A stretch of DNA of 64,000 bases. Origin: Marinagarivorans sp. GTDB taxonomy: Bacteria > Pseudomonadota > Gammaproteobacteria > Pseudomonadales > Cellvibrionaceae. The notes beneath the pieces were generated by a model. The model saw only the letters and a list, made by a program, of their open reading frames with translations, was not told the origin of the DNA and made no database searches. A program made the position numbers and the translations under genes. The stretch spans positions 1-64,000 of the forward strand of contig JANQJB010000028.1 of NCBI GenBank assembly GCA_028281865.1, in the 5' to 3' direction. Shown one piece after another: positions 16,026 through 25,122 of this stretch (position 1 is the first letter of the stretch; the number at the start of each line of letters is the position of its first letter).

Positions 16026-17930
16026 ATGAAAAACATAATAGTCATTTGTATCTTATGTTTCTACGCGCTATGTGGAAATGCTAAAGATCGAAATACAAAG
16101 GCAACGGAAGAGAAGGGATTACCTGAACTCATCCCCCTAGAGTATTTCGCAAAATTACCAAAATTTTCTACTCCCGTTATCTCTCCTTACGGCAATAAAA
16201 TGGCCGCGACCTTGACCTTTGAGGGTAAAGAGACGGTAGTGATGATGGACTACAAGGCGGGTAAAAAATTTGAAATTAGTAATTTTGTGCCACTGCATTC
16301 GGGAGATCGGTTTTTTAATTGGTACCGTTGGGTAAATGACGAACGTTTGGTTTTAAGTGTCCGTTTGATTACTGAGTGGCAGAATGAGAAATACACTGCT
16401 GCACGTATCGCCAGTGTTGGTAGTGATGGAGAGGGCTTTTTTTTCTTTAAGACCAAGGCTAACTCGCGCGGCTTATATAAGCAATTCAGTGAGGTGATAA
16501 GTTGGTTGAAACACGATCCGAAACATATACTGGCTAGCCTCGATCGGGAAAAATTAGATAATTCTGGTTTTTTCCCAACTGTTCACAAGGTGAACGTCGA
16601 TACCGGGAAGCGAGAGCTTATTCAAGATCCGGCGCGACTTATTCGCGACTGGGTAGCCGATGACCTAGGGGGTATAAGAATAGGTGTTTCGTACGAGAGG
16701 CTTTCCAGCAAAGATGCTCGGCGAAAAATACACTATCGAGAAACGAGTAATAGTCCATGGGAAGTTATACATAATGAGAGAATTTTGGAACACTCGTCTA
16801 TGTACCCTCGGCGCTTTGACAGAGAGGACCCAAATTTGCTGCTTGTGACATCGGACGGTTTGGTTAATAAAGAAAATGATGAAGATGATATCGATTATTT
16901 TATTTATGATTTAAAGGGACGCAAAATAAATGGGCCCTACGTTGATGATCAAGAAGAAAAAATAAGAAAAATGGTAAAGGAAGCATTGCCGAACGCAAAA
17001 ATAAAAATCGTATCGGAAGACAATGATCGGGAGCGTTTTATTATTGAGGTTTATGCAGATACGATTCCAGCACAATATTTTTTCTACGATAAAAAACAGA
17101 ATGTCTTTTTACTTGTCGGTCGCGAACACCCAGAATTAATGAATAAGCCACTCGCCGAGATGCGCCGTGTCACGTATAAGGCCCGCGACGGTATGGAAAT
17201 ACCGGGGTTTTTAACGTTGCCGTTAGGCGTGAAGGAAAGTAATTTGCCCGTCATCATATATCCACATGGAGGGCCTTGGGCAAGGGATTATTGGGGCTTC
17301 GATCGTTACGTACAGTTTTTAGCGAATAGAGGTTATGCCGTTTTTCAGCCACAGTTTCGAGGTTCTACCGGTTTTGGCATTCAGCATGAAGAGGCAGGTT
17401 ACAAACAGTGGGGGCTCGCTATGCAAGATGACCTTACCGATGGAGCTGAGTGGTTGATTAAAAAGGGAATAGCCGACCCCAATCGTATTTGTATCATGGG
17501 CGGCAGTTATGGTGGTTATGCCGCAGCAATGGGCTTAATCAAAACACCTGAGCTATATCGTTGCGGCGTAAGTATCAACGGTGTAATGGATTTCCCGGAG
17601 CTCATTCGAAATATTAATTTGTATTACTTCGGAAGCTTTGCTGCCTCCATCAATTCAAAATATGGTTCTGGAAAGGTTTCACCGCTTCATCAAGCAGATA
17701 AAATAAAGGCTCCACTTCTGCTAATTCATGGGGAAAAAGATGCTATTGTTGCATTTAAAGAATCTGAAAAAATGGCAAAAAAAATGCGTAAATTAAAAAA
17801 AGAGGTAGAATTTATTCCTTTGCCAGGCGGTGAACACTGGCGCACTACAGAGCCTAATGAGTTAATCAAGTTCAAAGCGATGGAGCGATTTTTTGCCAAA
17901 CACTTAGGTGGAAGAACAACGGCCAAATAA
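16026..17930 (+). CDS. Exported S9-family prolyl oligopeptidase-like peptidase
   Basis: 634 residues from the ATG at 16026, chosen because GGAG lies 7 bases upstream and the protein then opens with a signal peptide (MKNIIVICILCFYALCGNA). The first 380 residues should form a beta-propeller. The C-terminal alpha/beta hydrolase domain has the nucleophile in GGSYGGYAAAMG (Ser at about residue 494), the Asp in HGEKDAIV (about 570) and the His in PGGEHW (about 602), the catalytic triad of S9 peptidases (acylaminoacyl peptidase and DPP-IV group). It probably trims peptides in the periplasm. It starts 28 bp after metR on the same strand and converges with the dioxygenase-like gene with only 5 bp between stops. 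Confidence 0.92.
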   Translation: MKNIIVICILCFYALCGNAKDRNTKATEEKGLPELIPLEYFAKLPKFSTPVISPYGNKMAATLTFEGKETVVMMDYKAGKKFEISNFVPLHSGDRFFNWYRWVNDERLVLSVRLITEWQNEKYTAARIASVGSDGEGFFFFKTKANSRGLYKQFSEVISWLKHDPKHILASLDREKLDNSGFFPTVHKVNVDTGKRELIQDPARLIRDWVADDLGGIRIGVSYERLSSKDARRKIHYRETSNSPWEVIHNERILEHSSMYPRRFDREDPNLLLVTSDGLVNKENDEDDIDYFIYDLKGRKINGPYVDDQEEKIRKMVKEALPNAKIKIVSEDNDRERFIIEVYADTIPAQYFFYDKKQNVFLLVGREHPELMNKPLAEMRRVTYKARDGMEIPGFLTLPLGVKESNLPVIIYPHGGPWARDYWGFDRYVQFLANRGYAVFQPQFRGSTGFGIQHEEAGYKQWGLAMQDDLTDGAEWLIKKGIADPNRICIMGGSYGGYAAAMGLIKTPELYRCGVSINGVMDFPELIRNINLYYFGSFAASINSKYGSGKVSPLHQADKIKAPLLLIHGEKDAIVAFKESEKMAKKMRKLKKEVEFIPLPGGEHWRTTEPNELIKFKAMERFFAKHLGGRTTAK

Positions 17931-17935
17931 CGCTG

Positions 17936-18577
17936 TTACGTGTTGGCCAATACAATTCTAAATTGGAAATTAACATTATCCGTCGTAGATAAGATTAAAG
18001 CTTTTTGCTTTTCGGCGGATAAAGATCGCAAAATAATATCTGAGCGATTTAATTTTTCGCCTGGGAAGTACATTTGCGATGTCAGCGAACGGTAGCCATT
18101 TTTTGATACTTTAAAATGAATATGCGGCGTTCGCATATTAGAGCGGGAAATCGCGTAGGCGCCCGGTTTAATTGTTTTAACTGAAAATTTTCCATTGTCA
18201 TCAGCTGGAAAAACTGCCCAACCTTGAAAATAAGGGTCGACGGGAACGTCGCTATTATCGTAGGGGTGTTGATACTTTCCATGTGTGTTGGCTTGCCATA
18301 TATCCACAATCGCGTTTTTTATCGGCGAGCCATATTGGTCGACAACTTCACCGCTTAAATAAATAATCTTGCCTTTCGCCTGTCCTTTTTTGCCTGCAAT
18401 CTGAGTTAAATCGGTATCTTTATCGGCTTGTTCATTAATGGGATAAAACGGCCCCTCGGTCTGTCGAGGGGTAACCAATAAGGAGCTTTTTTGCCCCGCT
18501 AATGTGGGAACGCTTGCGCCAGCCGACAATTGCAGCAATCTGCGGCGCGATAAGTTGAGTTGTTTTGGCTTGGGCAT
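17936..18577 (-). CDS. Exported intradiol ring-cleavage dioxygenase-like protein
   Basis: 213 residues. A twin-arginine leader (NLSRRRLLQLSAG) directs the folded, metal-loaded protein across the membrane. The body is the intradiol dioxygenase C domain: TPRQTEGPFYP, VVDQYGSPIKNAIVDIWQAN, then the expected non-haem iron(III) ligands, Tyr in GKYQHP, Tyr in GAYAIS, and two His in TPHIHFKV. All four ligands of protocatechuate 3,4-dioxygenase type are present, so catalysis is possible. It lacks the N-terminal dimerisation part of catechol dioxygenases. In a biomass degrader such exported enzymes may act on lignin-derived aromatics; that substrate is inference. It faces the GH6 gene divergently. Confidence 0.88.
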   Translation of the reverse strand: MPKPKQLNLSRRRLLQLSAGASVPTLAGQKSSLLVTPRQTEGPFYPINEQADKDTDLTQIAGKKGQAKGKIIYLSGEVVDQYGSPIKNAIVDIWQANTHGKYQHPYDNSDVPVDPYFQGWAVFPADDNGKFSVKTIKPGAYAISRSNMRTPHIHFKVSKNGYRSLTSQMYFPGEKLNRSDIILRSLSAEKQKALILSTTDNVNFQFRIVLANT

Positions 18578-18663
18578 AAGGTTTCTTGCAGCTATAACAA
18601 AGCTTCTTCAACAAAGCTTCTTCGATTATTCATTCCTTCTACTTTAATGATACGCGGCCTTAT

Positions 18664-18700
18664 CCAGAATTTCTGGTTTCACGGAATAAGCTTATTCGTG
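18664..18700. promoter_or_regulatory. Two adjacent palindromes between divergent dioxygenase and GH6 genes
   Basis: CCAGAATTTCTGG (18664-18676) is a perfect 13-bp palindrome. Four bases on, CACGGAATAAG followed by CTTATTCGTG (18680-18700) is an inverted repeat with one extra G. Both lie in the shared upstream region of two divergent exported-enzyme genes, where operators would be expected. No binding protein is identified. Confidence 0.4.
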
Positions 18701-18854
18701 ATAACCCTCACAAAACCAAAGAAAGGGACTCTAGAATGACTGTCACCATCTGTTCAAATGAGAGCTATTGACCAAATTGATCAATAAATAATCGCTAATG
18801 TGATCGCGACTCCGATGTGTCCGGATAGGTAACATAATTGTGTGGAATCGTGAC

Positions 18855-21767
18855 ATGAAAAATTTTTCATATTATAAAAATAAACTATCTTTGCTTATTT
18901 TAGTTATAAACCTTGCCGCTTGTGGTGGCGGAGGTGGCAGCGGGAGCGTTAACCCTACGTCAAGCTCTTCATCAAATTCGTCCTCTACTTCGGCGTCCGG
19001 TAATGCTGCTTCCTCTGGTAGCACCTCTGCATCGAGTAGTTCTTCCTCGTCAAGCGCAAGTAGTGCTTCATCAGGTGCGTCTGGAAGTGTGCCGACGTTT
19101 AAAGCCGATCAACCTATACGCGCTGATGTTTCCGGTACGGGGCCGGTTGTTGGTTTAGCGCCGTTGCGTGTAGCGTTTAATTCACGCAAATCGAATTTCC
19201 CAAGTGATTCAAGCGTAAGTTGGGATTTTGGTGATGGAACTCGCTCGGATGTCAGAAACCCTTTTCATATTTATAGCGCTGCTGGTACTTACAGTGTGAG
19301 TTTTAATTTAATCGATAAGAACGGCAATGAATACCGTGATTCAATTGCGATTACCGTTATCAATAACGTTGACTTAAACGGTGAGCTAAGGGCGAAAATA
19401 AATGCCAGTGAAATTCGCGGCGATATTCCGTTGACAGTAAACTTAAGTGCGGAAAATTCAATTGCGACAAATAAAATTGTTTCTTACGAATGGGATTTTG
19501 GTAGCGGCGTCTATGATTATGGTTCAAGCATTTCGCGCACTTTTACCGAAGCGAAAGAACACTCTGTTGTATTGCGTATAACGGATGAGTTTGGAAAAAC
19601 AGCGCAAGAAGAAATTCAAATCACTTCGTTGTTAACTGTGCCTAAAGGCAATCCGGTTGACCCTTCAAATTATCAAACGGATGGTAACCCTTTTACAAAT
19701 TCCGCTTTTTACGTGAGCCCGGATATTGAAAAACTGCAAAATCAATCGTTAGCAAAAATTGATAAAGATTTAGAACCTGATTTATACAACGATATCAAAT
19801 TCGTGCAGCAAATGCCGTCGGCTGTTTGGTTAGATAGAACCATCGCTATTTATGGTGGTGACGACAATGCTGGGCGTTTATCACTGGCTGGTCATTTAGA
19901 CGAGGCAGTAAAGCAACAACAAGCGCTGGCCGTCGATGGAAAATTGCCGCCGATGACAGCGGTGATTATTGTTTACAATTTACCAGATCGCGATTGCGCT
20001 GCGCTGGCATCTAATGGTTTGCTTAATGAAACAAACGATGCCAATGGCGATGGCGAACCCGACGGAACAGGGATGCAGGAATATCGAGAAAAATATATCG
20101 ATGTTATTGCCAATATATTTTCGCAATATCCAACTTTACGTATTGTTGCAATGCTTGAACCGGATGGTTACCCCAATATGATTACCAATGTCGGCATTGG
20201 TTTTGAAAAATGCGATAAAGTTTTTGCCGCCGGTGTTTATGAAAAAGCTTTGCAGTATGCAATCGCGAAATTTGCGCCGCTCGATAATGTTTATACGTAT
20301 TTGGATATTGGTCACTCGGGTTGGTTGGGCTGGTCGGATAATTTATTTGGCGCTATCAGGGGTTTTACTAATCTTGTTGCTGATGCAACGCCCTCAGGCG
20401 ATTTAAGTGTTATTCGCGGTTTTGCGTCGAATACTTCGGGTTACACACCGTTGGATGAACCTTTTATTTCATCGAGTTACGATGCACGTCAGCGCTTGGC
20501 ACAATATTATGAATGGAACCAGTATGTCGACGAGCACAGTTTTATCGATGCGCTTTATCGTGATTTTACTGAGGAGGGCTTTTCCGATAATTTGGGTTTT
20601 ATTATCGATACGGCGCGCAATGGTTGGGGTGGTGAAAAACGTCCGACCGGTGAAGGTGCACCCGCTTCGAAAGACGATGAAAAATTCCGTATTGACTTAC
20701 GTAAGCATCGCGGCCACTGGTGTAATGTCGCCGATGCCGGCATAGGTGAAATTCCGCAGGCGAACCCTGATCCCTCTCGGCCTTATCTCGATGCTTATTT
20801 TTGGATGAAACCTCCGGGTGAATCGGATGGTATTTCTGACCCTACGGCAATTGATCCTAATGATGAGGGTAAATCTTATGATCCGATGTGCGGTGGCGAG
20901 TCGAGTAATTTAACCCGCGTTGCCGCGGATGTACTGCAGGATGCTCCGCACGCGGGCCATTGGTTTCATGAACAATTTGTGATGTTAATTAATAACGCGT
21001 ATCCGCCCTTGGGTTTAAAGCAGGCGCCGGGTAGTACGCGTATCGCTACCTTTCAAGATGATTTTGATTTGGGGCGCAGCCCAATGTGGGGAGTTGTTGC
21101 GGATGGTGAAGGTACGGTTGGTGATAGTGATGAATTGTTTTTTGGTGTTAGTGGTCAGTCGGTAGAGTTTTCGGTTAGTTCTGCTACTCAACATAATGAT
21201 TCTGTTGGTAGTCTTGAGTTGGACGAGGGTGCCTTAAAAGGTGCGGCGAGTAATATGTTTGGCCGCGTGAGAATTATGGATAAATCTGAAGATGTTGAAG
21301 AGCCGGATTCTTGGGTTTTAGTTAATGCAGTGGGTGCTAAAAATGCGTTGCAGTTGCATACGCTTTCGTATCGCCTTGGCATTAAAAATCAAAAATTAAC
21401 GGCGTTTGTCGATTCAGATCGTCGCGGGCCAACCTGTGAAATTATGTCGGATGTTGAATTGCCGAAAGATCAATGGTCCTGTTTAGAATGGAATTTTAAT
21501 ACGCAAAATAATTATATTGCAGTTTGGTTGGATGGTGAAAAAATTGCTGCGTTTGATATTTCTGAAGATGCTGATAAGGGTTGTGAAAAGCAGTCGTGGA
21601 TAGCGCCGGATTCTTGGAAGGAATTTACGATTGGTGTTTCGAAGTTTAGGCCGCACCATAGTCAGCAGTCGCAGAGTCAGGAGCCGAAAGAGCCGGTGAA
21701 TACGACGGTGTTTTTGGATGATTTTGCTGTGGGGACGGAGAGGCTTTATTGTAAATCTTTAAGATAG
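18855..21767 (+). CDS. Secreted GH6 cellulase with two PKD domains and a C-terminal lectin-like domain
   Basis: 970 residues from the ATG at 18855; a GTG five codons upstream is possible. A lipoprotein signal ends in NLAACGGGG, followed by a Ser/Ala-rich linker (about residues 33-78) and two PKD domains (WDFGDGTRSDVRNPFHIYSA and YEWDFGSGVYDYG). The GH6 catalytic domain spans about 280-720. Its signature is VYNLPDRDCAALASNG, with the conserved Asp near residue 380; the proposed catalytic acid is Asp in VAMLEPDGYP (near 437); DIGHSGWLGW and GFIIDTARNGWGG line the tunnel or cleft. GH6 enzymes cut beta-1,4-glucan with inversion, from the non-reducing end or internally. The last 240 residues form a concanavalin-like sandwich (LHTLSYRLGIKNQKLTAFVD), perhaps a binding module. 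Confidence 0.92.
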   Translation: MKNFSYYKNKLSLLILVINLAACGGGGGSGSVNPTSSSSSNSSSTSASGNAASSGSTSASSSSSSSSASSASSGASGSVPTFKADQPIRADVSGTGPVVGLAPLRVAFNSRKSNFPSDSSVSWDFGDGTRSDVRNPFHIYSAAGTYSVSFNLIDKNGNEYRDSIAITVINNVDLNGELRAKINASEIRGDIPLTVNLSAENSIATNKIVSYEWDFGSGVYDYGSSISRTFTEAKEHSVVLRITDEFGKTAQEEIQITSLLTVPKGNPVDPSNYQTDGNPFTNSAFYVSPDIEKLQNQSLAKIDKDLEPDLYNDIKFVQQMPSAVWLDRTIAIYGGDDNAGRLSLAGHLDEAVKQQQALAVDGKLPPMTAVIIVYNLPDRDCAALASNGLLNETNDANGDGEPDGTGMQEYREKYIDVIANIFSQYPTLRIVAMLEPDGYPNMITNVGIGFEKCDKVFAAGVYEKALQYAIAKFAPLDNVYTYLDIGHSGWLGWSDNLFGAIRGFTNLVADATPSGDLSVIRGFASNTSGYTPLDEPFISSSYDARQRLAQYYEWNQYVDEHSFIDALYRDFTEEGFSDNLGFIIDTARNGWGGEKRPTGEGAPASKDDEKFRIDLRKHRGHWCNVADAGIGEIPQANPDPSRPYLDAYFWMKPPGESDGISDPTAIDPNDEGKSYDPMCGGESSNLTRVAADVLQDAPHAGHWFHEQFVMLINNAYPPLGLKQAPGSTRIATFQDDFDLGRSPMWGVVADGEGTVGDSDELFFGVSGQSVEFSVSSATQHNDSVGSLELDEGALKGAASNMFGRVRIMDKSEDVEEPDSWVLVNAVGAKNALQLHTLSYRLGIKNQKLTAFVDSDRRGPTCEIMSDVELPKDQWSCLEWNFNTQNNYIAVWLDGEKIAAFDISEDADKGCEKQSWIAPDSWKEFTIGVSKFRPHHSQQSQSQEPKEPVNTTVFLDDFAVGTERLYCKSLR

Positions 21768-21797
21768 ATTTAATTTTGTGGGCTTCGTAGAGGGGCC

Positions 21798-21910
21798 GTT
21801 CAAGACCTTGGGTAATACTTTTTGAGACCGCTGCCAGTACGTCCCTGTAAGCTCCCTCACCAACTTCCTGTTGTTGAGGGTCTCAAAAAGTATTACCCAA
21901 GGTCTTGAAC
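21798..21910. repeat. Long inverted repeat, class A loop (copy 1)
   Basis: Arms at 21798-21829 and 21879-21910 are 32 bp each and perfectly complementary, around a 49-nt loop. The loop includes TACGTCCCTGTAAGCTCCCT and an inner hairpin (CTCACCAAC with GTTGTTGAG). It lies between the convergent GH6 and GH43 genes, ending 29 bp past the GH43 stop, so it could terminate transcription from both sides. The loop matches the copy at 41705-41795 in inverted orientation, while the stem sequences are unrelated. Confidence 0.85.
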
Positions 21911-21939
21911 TTTGTGCCATCGATTGAATTTTTTTCTTT

Positions 21940-23526
21940 TTAATTTAGGCCGCGGTATTGGTAGTCTTTAAATTTTGCTTTTCCTTTGCCGCTGGCGTAA
22001 AGAATAATTTTTTGTGTGGATTCTGTTGAAAGTGCTGCGCCCCATTCGTGTTTGTGCCAGTTAATGCCATCTTCGCTGTAATGGAAGGTAACGTCGTGGT
22101 CGACGTTGCGCACGCGGAGCCAGGCTTTATTGTTTTTAAATTTTAATGGAGCAACTGGGCGGCCGCGGCGGGGGTGGATGACTTTTTTGTCGATAAATTC
22201 TAGGCCGACAAAACCTTGCGAACTTAACATGCCCATGCCGGCTGTTGTGCCTTTGTCGGTTTCGACTTTTACGGTTAATTCGTAGCTGTTATTTACCGGT
22301 TGTTGTGCAATGCGTGTTGCGTTTTTAGGGCTATCGCCAGAAGCGGTCAAGGTAAGTGCACCGCCGCCGGAGCGGATACGTTTTTTATGGTCGGGCATAT
22401 GGTCGAGGAAGTCCCACTGGATCGCGAGTTCTTTTGTTTTAAAATTATCAGAAAGCGGCATGCCATGGCCGACGTTTTCGCCTGCCGGTATTAAATACGG
22501 TGGGTTTTTGCTGGTTGAGGTTTCGACTTTTGGCCAGCCGCTTTGGGTCCATTTAATCGGTACCATTAACGTATTGCGTCCGCTGGAACGGCGGCTGTTC
22601 GGTATAGCGTGGTAGACCATCCACCAAGTGCCATCATTGGCTTCTAAAATTGTACCGTGGCCTTGTGACCACCAGCTTTCATCGCGGCTCCATGTTCTCA
22701 GTAACGGTGTATTGGGGTCGTTTTCCCAAGGGCCAAGTGGATCGCGCGAGCGTGCGACGATGGCCATATGGCTGGTCGAAGGGCCGACGGTGCCGCCGAT
22801 GGCGCTAACCATATAGTACCAATCATTACGCATAAAGAGTTTCGGGCTTTCTAAACATTCACATTCGATCACCCAATCTTTTGGAATCGGCCAGCCGTTG
22901 TAGACTTTTTTTGCTGGCGCTGTCGCTTTTAGTCCATCGCGCGAAAGAGGGGCAGCCATACCTTTATTTACATAAACAAAACGCTCGCCTTGCGGAGTAA
23001 CAATATGGCCGGGGTCGATGCCGGTGATATTGCCTAAATCAATCGGCTTGCTCCAAGGGCCAGCGGGGTCGGTGGCGGTAATTACGTAGTTGGAAAAACT
23101 TAAATGCTGCTCGGGTGCGGTTGGGTTGCGCATCCGCAACGGTAGGTACAAATAAAATTTGCCATCGTGGTGGATAAGGTCCGTCGCCCAAATATTGCCA
23201 ACGCCGGCAAGCGAATCAATACGCGCTAACGGCCGCCAATTAACTAAGTCGCGGCTATGCCAAATAATTGGGCCGCGGTTATCGTGGGCGCAGTGGGTCA
23301 TATAGTAGTCTTTATTGACGCGCACAACGGTGGGGTCGTGGTAGTGGCTGGGTAATAGCGGGTTTATGAAAGTGCCGTTGCCTTGGTCGGGGATCGGCTG
23401 ATTTTCTTTAAGCACTTGAGCCACACGCTCAGCGTCGGCGTCGGTTTGTATGTAGCTATTGGCGGTGGTGAAGCTGGAAAAAAATAGCAGGCTAATAGCT
23501 AGGTATTTTAATTGTTTAAGGGGCAT
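21940..23526 (-). CDS. Secreted GH43-family glycosidase
   Basis: 528 residues with a signal peptide (LKYLAISLLFFSSFTTANS). The five-bladed propeller occupies about residues 50-350. The general-base Asp is in HYHDPTVVR (residue 64), the pKa-modulating Asp in GIDPGHI and the general-acid Glu in LESPKLF. A C-terminal beta-sandwich (about 370-525, WDFLDHMPDHKKR to YASGKGKAKFKD) resembles the DUF1349/GH43_C2 module found in beta-xylosidases and arabinofuranosidases. The family cleaves xylo- or arabino-oligosaccharides with inversion. It is convergent with the GH6 gene, so the two are not an operon but may be regulated together by plant cell-wall sugars. The exact substrate is not resolved. Confidence 0.9.
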   Translation of the reverse strand: MPLKQLKYLAISLLFFSSFTTANSYIQTDADAERVAQVLKENQPIPDQGNGTFINPLLPSHYHDPTVVRVNKDYYMTHCAHDNRGPIIWHSRDLVNWRPLARIDSLAGVGNIWATDLIHHDGKFYLYLPLRMRNPTAPEQHLSFSNYVITATDPAGPWSKPIDLGNITGIDPGHIVTPQGERFVYVNKGMAAPLSRDGLKATAPAKKVYNGWPIPKDWVIECECLESPKLFMRNDWYYMVSAIGGTVGPSTSHMAIVARSRDPLGPWENDPNTPLLRTWSRDESWWSQGHGTILEANDGTWWMVYHAIPNSRRSSGRNTLMVPIKWTQSGWPKVETSTSKNPPYLIPAGENVGHGMPLSDNFKTKELAIQWDFLDHMPDHKKRIRSGGGALTLTASGDSPKNATRIAQQPVNNSYELTVKVETDKGTTAGMGMLSSQGFVGLEFIDKKVIHPRRGRPVAPLKFKNNKAWLRVRNVDHDVTFHYSEDGINWHKHEWGAALSTESTQKIILYASGKGKAKFKDYQYRGLN

Positions 23527-23700
23527 AGTGGGGGCTCGTTTGGATTACGTGTTTTTATTATTGGGGTAATTATTATTCGAACAGCAATTTAACCCCAAGC
23601 AAAGTTGCGATTGTACTTGAAGGTGCTGCCAACGGTCTCGGCTATGGGTTTAAATATACCTTATTTAGTAGTTGTTTTATGAATCTTAAATAACAACGTT

Positions 23701-23728
23701 TCCAGGTTTGGGATGTCCATCCAAGCCT
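23701..23728. other. Hairpin between GH43 and M23-like genes
   Basis: CCAGGTTTGG and CCAAGCCTGG pair over ten positions (one G-U) around an 8-nt loop. No uridine run follows. It lies in the shared upstream region of two divergent genes and could be a leader hairpin of the M23-like gene, which starts 65 bp later. Confidence 0.3.
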
Positions 23729-23792
23729 GGTAAGCTAAGCGCCTTTATTTAACGGGTTAGTTGCTTTAGATAGCATAATTAGGGGGGAGCAA

Positions 23793-24575
23793 ATGGAAGT
23801 TTTGGATTCTTCAGTTGGGCGCGGTGGGCGTAATCGCTACCGCGATGTGATAACTGTTCAAAATCTACTCAATGATTGTCGTCACGCGCTGCCGAGTTTG
23901 GCGTTTTTGGATGTCGATGGTGATTGTGGTCCCGGAACGATTGCTGCGATTGAGCAATTTCAACGCGATATTTTGGGTGTAAATTCACCGGATGGCAGAG
24001 TCGATCCCAACGGTCGAACCATACGGCGCTTAAATGAGTTGTCGGAGGAGCAACCTGGCGAGCAGGCACCGCAATCCAGTGGTCGTATTGGCGAATGTTT
24101 TTTTCCTGTTAAACGCCGTTTAGACGCTTCCTATAAAGACGGGCCGCGTCGTTTTGGTAGTAATCGTAGCAGAGGTCGTAAACATGCGGGTTGCGATTTA
24201 TACGCGCCGGCGGGCACGCCTATTTTTGCGATGCAAGATGGCGAGGTGATGCGTGATGTCAGTCTTTTTTATGCCGGAACTTTTTCGCTGGAAGTAAAAC
24301 ACAAGGATTTTGTTGCGCGTTACTGCGAAATTAAAGGCGCATTGCGCGGTATTAAAAAAGGCACAAAAATCCGCAAAGGGCAATTAATTGGAAAAATTGG
24401 CAAGCTGCAATTGAATAATTTTGATAAAACGATGCTGCATCTGGAAATTTATAAAGGCAACGCTGCGGGGCGCCTGACCAATAAAAATAATCTGCCGTTT
24501 AAGCGCCGCCAAGATTTAATGGACCCCACGCCGATTTTGGATAAGGCGCAGCGTCGACGTAGAAATATGCGTTGA
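23793..24575 (+). CDS. Peptidoglycan-binding/M23-like protein without signal peptide
   Basis: 260 residues behind a strong ribosome binding site (AGGGGGGAG). There is no signal peptide. Residues 10-80 form a peptidoglycan-binding-like domain (VDGDCGPGTIAAIEQFQRDI, then PDGRVDPNGRT). Residues 100-240 resemble the LytM/M23 fold with zinc ligands His131 and Asp135 (KHAGCDLYAP) and His216 (MLHLEIY). The first His of the usual HxH motif is Met214, and the usual YxHL is YCEI, so both non-ligand catalytic His positions seem lost. It could be a non-enzymatic peptidoglycan binder, or a cargo protein exported by a non-Sec route: the PDGRVDP-type domain is, from memory, common in type VI secretion-linked proteins. 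No secretion genes are adjacent. Confidence 0.75.
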   Translation: MEVLDSSVGRGGRNRYRDVITVQNLLNDCRHALPSLAFLDVDGDCGPGTIAAIEQFQRDILGVNSPDGRVDPNGRTIRRLNELSEEQPGEQAPQSSGRIGECFFPVKRRLDASYKDGPRRFGSNRSRGRKHAGCDLYAPAGTPIFAMQDGEVMRDVSLFYAGTFSLEVKHKDFVARYCEIKGALRGIKKGTKIRKGQLIGKIGKLQLNNFDKTMLHLEIYKGNAAGRLTNKNNLPFKRRQDLMDPTPILDKAQRRRRNMR

Positions 24576-24886
24576 TTATTTTATCTGGCTTGAGTTAAAC
24601 GAATAATAAAAACTGCTGATTTTTTAAACAGGATTTTGTTTGGCTTCCGCTAAAAGTGCCGCTCTAATTATTCTTAATCCCTTTCTTTTATTTGACTCAA
24701 CGCACAGTTAATCTGGCAATTCTCGACTTTTTCCCGCCAAAAAGTACGAACCAATCTCAATTTGTGGAAAATAAAATGCGAATCATTTGCGTTAGTAATA
24801 ATATTTAAATGCTAGGTCAAATTTGACATGTTCATTGCGCGTTTTTCTGCGTGCGACCTGTCATGTTATTGGAGGAGAAGAAATCA
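24576..24886. other. 311-bp intergenic region
   Basis: AT-rich. No gene seen. It should contain the promoter for the beta-propeller cluster that begins with the decayed copy at 24887; no terminator with a uridine run is evident after the M23-like gene. Confidence 0.5.
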
Positions 24887-25089
24887 ATGATTCGATTAGA
24901 TACGATAAATGGGTTTAGGGCTTTGCCACTTATACCTGCTGCTTTAAGCATAAGTGCCTTTCTGTTTTCTTTGATACTTATCACTTCTTGTCTTGGATAC
25001 GGTAGTCCCCGATCTGCGAAAACCCGGTGACTGTCGATTTGGATATAAATAGTTCTACCCCTATTCAACTAGATCGAAATACGCGATAA
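24887..25089 (+). pseudogene. Frameshifted 5' remnant of an LVIVD-type lipoprotein gene
   Basis: An ATG at 24887 behind GGAGGAGAAG encodes 47 residues with a lipoprotein signal (FSLILITSCLGYGSPRSAK) and stops at 25030. In the next frame, from 25027, the reading continues as VTVDLDINSSTPIQLDRNTR to a TAA at 25089. Joined, the two parts align with the start of the next gene (ISCIGEPPRSSG, then NTVDLDQA), and the ribosome-binding regions (TTATTGGAGGA) are also alike. I read this as a truncated, frameshifted paralogue of the gene at 25123. A short functional lipoprotein of 47 residues is the alternative. Confidence 0.6.
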
Positions 25090-25122
25090 GTGAGTTTATT
25101 TATCGTTTTATTGGAGGAAACA

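Noticed and set aside
24832-25068. Minus-strand frame of 78 codons
   Set aside because: Antisense to the decayed LVIVD lipoprotein copy, whose signal peptide and ribosome binding site are recognisable on the plus strand.
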